42,202 nucleotides of DNA from an uncultured Roseovarius sp. (lineage in GTDB: Bacteria > Pseudomonadota > Alphaproteobacteria > Rhodobacterales > Rhodobacteraceae): assembly GCF_913054395.1 (NCBI RefSeq), contig NZ_CAJXIP010000019.1:1-42202 (forward strand), given 5' to 3'. Positions 39,456-42,202 of this stretch are shown here, in pieces. A model generated the notes under the pieces. That model worked only from the letters and a program-made list of their open reading frames with translations, searched no databases and was not told where the DNA came from. The position numbers were made by a program, and so were the translations under genes. Positions within the stretch are counted from its first letter, which is position 1, and each line of letters opens with the position of its first letter.

Positions 39456-41129
39456 TTACTTGACGGTGACTTTTTCGGGTTTGGCCATCCACTCATGGCC
39501 CTTGAGCATGGCCTTCCAATAGATCGGCGGCAGCATCTTTTCCTTCAGGAACCATGCGGCCCGCGACGGCTTGGTGCCGTCAATGAACGCCTTTGGAAAG
39601 CTTGGAAGCATGGTGCCGCCATAGCCGAATTCCGCCAGTACGATCTTGCCGCGCTCGACCGTGAGCGGGCAGGAGCCATAGCCGTTATACTGCGCCACGG
39701 GCGATCCGCCGCGGATGTCCGCGACGATATTCTCGGCCACGATCGGCGCCTGAATGCGCGCGGCGGCGGCGGTTTTGGCATTGGGGGCGTTCATCACATC
39801 GCCAAGCGACCAGATGTTGTCATAGCTTTTGTGGCGCAGCGTCGCCTGATCCACATCGACCCATCCCGCCGCATCCGCCAGCGGCGAGACGCGGATGAAG
39901 TCGGGCGCGGTCTGGGGCGGGCAGACATGCATCATGTCAAACTCCATCTCGACGCGCTCGACCGGGGCGTCGGGCCTGGCCACATCGAACCATGCCTTGC
40001 GGGCCGGGCCATCGACGGCGACCAGATTATGAAAGAAATTCAGCGTTGCGTCGTATTTTCCGACGTACTCCATCAGCGCCGGAACATAATCCTTGACCCC
40101 GAAGAGAACGCCCCCGGCATTGTTGAACTGAATGTCTATATCTTTCAGAACCCCGCGCCGGGCCCAGGCATCGCCCGAAAGATACATCGCCTTTTGCGGC
40201 GCACCGGCGCATTTGATCGGCATCGGTGGCTGGGTAAAGATCGCGCGGCCCTCTTTCATCCCCTGCACCAGTTGCCAGGTATAGGGTGCCAGGTCGTAGC
40301 GGTAATTCGAGGTCACGCCGTTCTGACCCAATGTATCGACAAGGCCGTCGATCTTGTGCCAGTCAAGCTTGATCCCCGGACAGACGATGAGGCGTTGGTA
40401 TTTCACCACGCGACACCCATCGAGGATGACGGCGTTGTTGTCCGGCTCGAAGGCCGCCACGGCGGATTTGATCCAATGCACGCCACGTGGAATGAGGGAC
40501 CCCATGGTGCGCGCGGTGTCTGACGGCTCGAAAATGCCGCCGCCAACCATGGTCCAGCCGGGTTGGTAATAGTGGATGTCGGCGGGGTCGATGATGGCAA
40601 TCTCAAGGTCCGGTTTGCGCGCCTTGAGGCTGGCGGCGGCGGCAATTCCGCCAGCCCCTGCACCGACGATCACCACTTCAAAGCTGGCGTCGCCGGTGTC
40701 GGTCGGCGTCTTGCCGCCATTGGCAATCCGGCGCACCACGCCCGCCATGTCATAGCCCGCCGCCTTGGTCGCGGCGAGGATGTCCGACAGGTCCCGCGTC
40801 CTGGCCTGTGACAGTGACCAGAGAGTGGCCGAGCGCGTCCCGGTCCGGCAATAGGCCAGCGTCGGCCCCGGCAAGGCGGTCAGGGCCGCGTCAAAGGCCT
40901 CGGCGTCCTCGTCCGCGACCTTGCCCGATACGATCGGCAAATAGGCGGCCTCAAGCCCGAGGTCCCTTGCCGCCCTGGAAAGTTCGTCAAAGGTCGGCTG
41001 ATCCGCGCCTTCGCCATCGGGCCGGTTGCAGATCACAGAGCGAAAGCCCGCATCCTTGATTGCCCGCATGTCCGCGGCGGTGATTTGCGCCGCGACAGAC
41101 AGGCCTGACGTGATCGTTTTGATATCCAA
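39456..41129 (-). CDS. DUF442/phosphatase-like sulfurtransferase fused to sulfide:quinone oxidoreductase
   Basis: A 557-aa two-domain protein. Residues 1-115 are a TIGR01244/DUF442 domain with a Cys-based P-loop, CRTGTRSA (Cys94, Arg99), which in sulfur operons is thought to handle persulfide sulfur. Residues 150-557 are an SQR-like FAD enzyme: VVIVGAGAGGIAAAASL binds FAD, HYYQPGWTMVGGGIF is typical SQR, and Cys250 (IVCPG), Cys307 (PIKCAG) and Cys487 (YGSCPL) are candidate sulfide-site residues. It oxidises sulfide to sulfane sulfur and sends electrons to quinone at the inner membrane. The gene starts 17 bp after the persulfide dioxygenase. The fused protein is also described in databases as 'bifunctional protein tyrosine phosphatase family/NAD(P)/FAD-dependent oxidoreductase'; true tyrosine phosphatase activity is doubtful. 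Confidence 0.92.
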   Translation of the reverse strand: MDIKTITSGLSVAAQITAADMRAIKDAGFRSVICNRPDGEGADQPTFDELSRAARDLGLEAAYLPIVSGKVADEDAEAFDAALTALPGPTLAYCRTGTRSATLWSLSQARTRDLSDILAATKAAGYDMAGVVRRIANGGKTPTDTGDASFEVVIVGAGAGGIAAAASLKARKPDLEIAIIDPADIHYYQPGWTMVGGGIFEPSDTARTMGSLIPRGVHWIKSAVAAFEPDNNAVILDGCRVVKYQRLIVCPGIKLDWHKIDGLVDTLGQNGVTSNYRYDLAPYTWQLVQGMKEGRAIFTQPPMPIKCAGAPQKAMYLSGDAWARRGVLKDIDIQFNNAGGVLFGVKDYVPALMEYVGKYDATLNFFHNLVAVDGPARKAWFDVARPDAPVERVEMEFDMMHVCPPQTAPDFIRVSPLADAAGWVDVDQATLRHKSYDNIWSLGDVMNAPNAKTAAAARIQAPIVAENIVADIRGGSPVAQYNGYGSCPLTVERGKIVLAEFGYGGTMLPSFPKAFIDGTKPSRAAWFLKEKMLPPIYWKAMLKGHEWMAKPEKVTVK

Positions 41130-41146
41130 AAGACTTCCCCCAGAGT

Positions 41147-42028
41147 TTAAAGCTTGTTGACCGGCACCTTGAGCATCGGATTGCCGTCTTCATCCCTCGG
41201 CACCTCGCCCGCGCGCATGTTGACCTGCAACGACGGGATGATCAGCCGCGGCATCGCCAGTGTCGCGTCGCGCTCGGTGCGGAACTTGATGAAATCCTCG
41301 CGGGTCTTGCCACCGCCCACATGGATGTTGTGGGCCTTTTCCTCGGCCACGGTGGTTTCCCACTGAATGTCGCGGCCATTGGGGCCGTAATCGTGACACA
41401 TGAACAGGCGCATCTCGTCGGGCAGGGCAAGCACCTTCTGGATGCTGTCGTAAAGCTGTGCCGCATCCCCGCCCGGAAAATCCGCGCGCGCCGAGCCGCC
41501 ATCGGGCATGAACAGCGTGTCACCCACAAAGGCGGCATTGCCCATCACATGCACCATGCAGGCGGGGGTGTGGCCGGGCGTGTACATGGCAAATCCCTGC
41601 AGGCCGCCAACCATATAGGTATCGCCATCCTTGAACAAAGCGTCAAATTGCGACCCGTCCCGTTGGAATTCTGTGCCTTCGTTGAAGATCTTTCCAAAGG
41701 TTTCCTGCACCACCATGATTTTCTCGCCGACGCCGATCTTGCCGCCGAGAGCGTCCTGCAGATAGGGCGCAGCACTCAGGTGATCGGCATGAACATGGGT
41801 TTGGATGATCCAGTCGACGGTCAGGCCGCGCTCCTTGACCTCGGCGATCAGCGCATCCGCGTGATCATAGGTGATCCGGCCGGCGGCATAGTCTATATCC
41901 ATCACGCTGTCGATGATCGCGCAATGAGTGCTGCCCGGGTCCTTGACGATATAGCTGATGGTGTTTGTCGCCTCGTCAAAATGAGCCGAGACCTCGGGTT
42001 TGACATCCATGTTTACAGGGTAGGTCAT
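41147..42028 (-). CDS. Persulfide dioxygenase-like metallo-beta-lactamase fold protein (Blh/ETHE1 group)
   Basis: A 293-aa MBL-fold enzyme predicted to oxidise glutathione persulfide to sulfite. QTHVHADHLSAAPYL gives His78, His80, Asp82 and His83; PGHTPACMVHV gives His153; VGDTLFMPDGGSARADFPGG gives Asp170. The GGSARADF segment is typical of ETHE1/Blh persulfide dioxygenases, where only one Fe2+ is bound. C-terminal MPRLIIPSLQVNMRAGEVP also fits Blh. No DUF442 or rhodanese domain is fused to it; the DUF442 domain sits on the next gene. AGGAGGATC is the ribosome site. First gene of a three-gene sulfide-oxidation unit with SQR and SulP. Confidence 0.92.
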   Translation of the reverse strand: MTYPVNMDVKPEVSAHFDEATNTISYIVKDPGSTHCAIIDSVMDIDYAAGRITYDHADALIAEVKERGLTVDWIIQTHVHADHLSAAPYLQDALGGKIGVGEKIMVVQETFGKIFNEGTEFQRDGSQFDALFKDGDTYMVGGLQGFAMYTPGHTPACMVHVMGNAAFVGDTLFMPDGGSARADFPGGDAAQLYDSIQKVLALPDEMRLFMCHDYGPNGRDIQWETTVAEEKAHNIHVGGGKTREDFIKFRTERDATLAMPRLIIPSLQVNMRAGEVPRDEDGNPMLKVPVNKL

Positions 42029-42202
42029 ACTGTGATCCTCCTTTGGGTCAGATGCACGAGCTCTTTGTGCCCTGACAATGTAGTTGGCGAAGTTTTCGCT
42101 GGAATGATCCCTGTCAATAGGGGGCGAAAAAGCACTGGACCGCGGCGCGGCCTTTTTGGGGTTCGAGCAGGCATCAGCCGCAGGATTTGCATGTCCGCAG
42201 GC
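42029..42202 (-). promoter_or_regulatory. Upstream region of the sulfide-oxidation operon with -35-like box and palindrome
   Basis: No gene is recognised in these 174 bases, which run off the window. On the minus strand TTGACA (42117-42112) is a perfect -35 hexamer. The palindrome GCGAA-AAC-TTCGC (42099-42087) falls about 12-24 bases downstream of it, where the -10 would be (AACTTC is a weak -10). A repressor binding here would block the promoter. The site lacks the ATTC-N8-GAAT pattern that I associate with SqrR. A short GC palindrome followed by TTTTT near 42142-42158 could end a plus-strand gene but is weak. Confidence 0.35.

Noticed and set aside
1..42202. CRISPR arrays, insertion sequences, prophage or integrative elements.
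   Set aside because: No regularly spaced direct repeats, transposase, integrase or phage genes were recognised; gene order and composition look chromosomal throughout.

Overview
The window is a 42.2 kb stretch of high-GC chromosomal DNA from an alphaproteobacterium, almost certainly in the Rhodobacteraceae/Roseobacter group. I infer this from the gene content and order: a SUV3-type helicase followed by an S4 protein, fdxA and carD; lysC followed by ptsP; a DUF3576 lipoprotein; DUF1178 next to NUDIX; a TIGR01244/DUF442-sulfide:quinone oxidoreductase fusion; and two copies of a hairpin/'GGGATATTTT..GGCAAGAAGAAG'-like intergenic element that I associate with roseobacters. Genus cannot be fixed. 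No rRNA, tRNA, IS element, prophage, CRISPR array or replication origin is visible. Coding density is very high, and several convergent gene pairs overlap at their 3' ends.

Region 1 (1-9057) is surface-polysaccharide related: a GT4 glycosyltransferase that has lost only about four bases at the window edge, a DUF3576 lipoprotein, YggS (PLP homeostasis), a small L,D-transpeptidase-fold protein, a large exported protein joining an SGNH-hydrolase-like domain, a GH-A-like glycosidase domain and RTX repeats, a second GT4 enzyme, a GT2 enzyme, and a flippase truncated to about its first third with an unrelated tail. Region 2 (9054-13715) holds pepF, a fumarylacetoacetate-hydrolase family enzyme, an SCP2-domain protein coupled to an alpha/beta hydrolase, and an exported TPR protein. 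Region 3 (13739-18249) is the SUV3-like helicase, Hsp15/S4 protein, 7Fe ferredoxin fdxA and the RNA-polymerase-binding regulator carD, with good terminators after fdxA and carD.

Region 4 (18260-24745) has divergent cobS/cobT (end of cobalamin synthesis), an orphan iron-type ABC permease, a flavin-reductase-like protein, a GNAT acetyltransferase, an EcsC protein and a ZIP metal transporter. Region 5 (24879-30244) is ptsP (enzyme I-Ntr), lysC, an SDR, DUF1178 and NUDIX proteins, all on the minus strand. Region 6 (30409-36551) has a KefB/C-like K+/H+ antiporter coupled by a 1-nt stop/start overlap to a remarkable 768-aa protein. Its N-terminus looks like the cytoplasmic domain of GspL and its C-terminus like the periplasmic HR domain of GspC, linked through one membrane helix and a long Pro/Ala-rich segment. 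No other secretion or pilus gene is nearby. metY (O-acetylhomoserine sulfhydrylase, with a structured leader) and a divergent VOC protein follow.

Region 7 (36572-42202) is a GT-A-like putative glycosyltransferase and a compact sulfide-oxidation operon on the minus strand: persulfide dioxygenase, then a DUF442/phosphatase-SQR fusion, then a SulP anion transporter. A TTGACA-like hexamer and a small palindrome lie upstream of the first gene.

The best candidates for new biology are the single-chain GspL/GspC-like protein paired with a K+/H+ antiporter, the SGNH-GH-RTX exported enzyme, and the DUF442-SQR/PDO/SulP operon. All functional assignments are from reading the sequence; no database searches were run.
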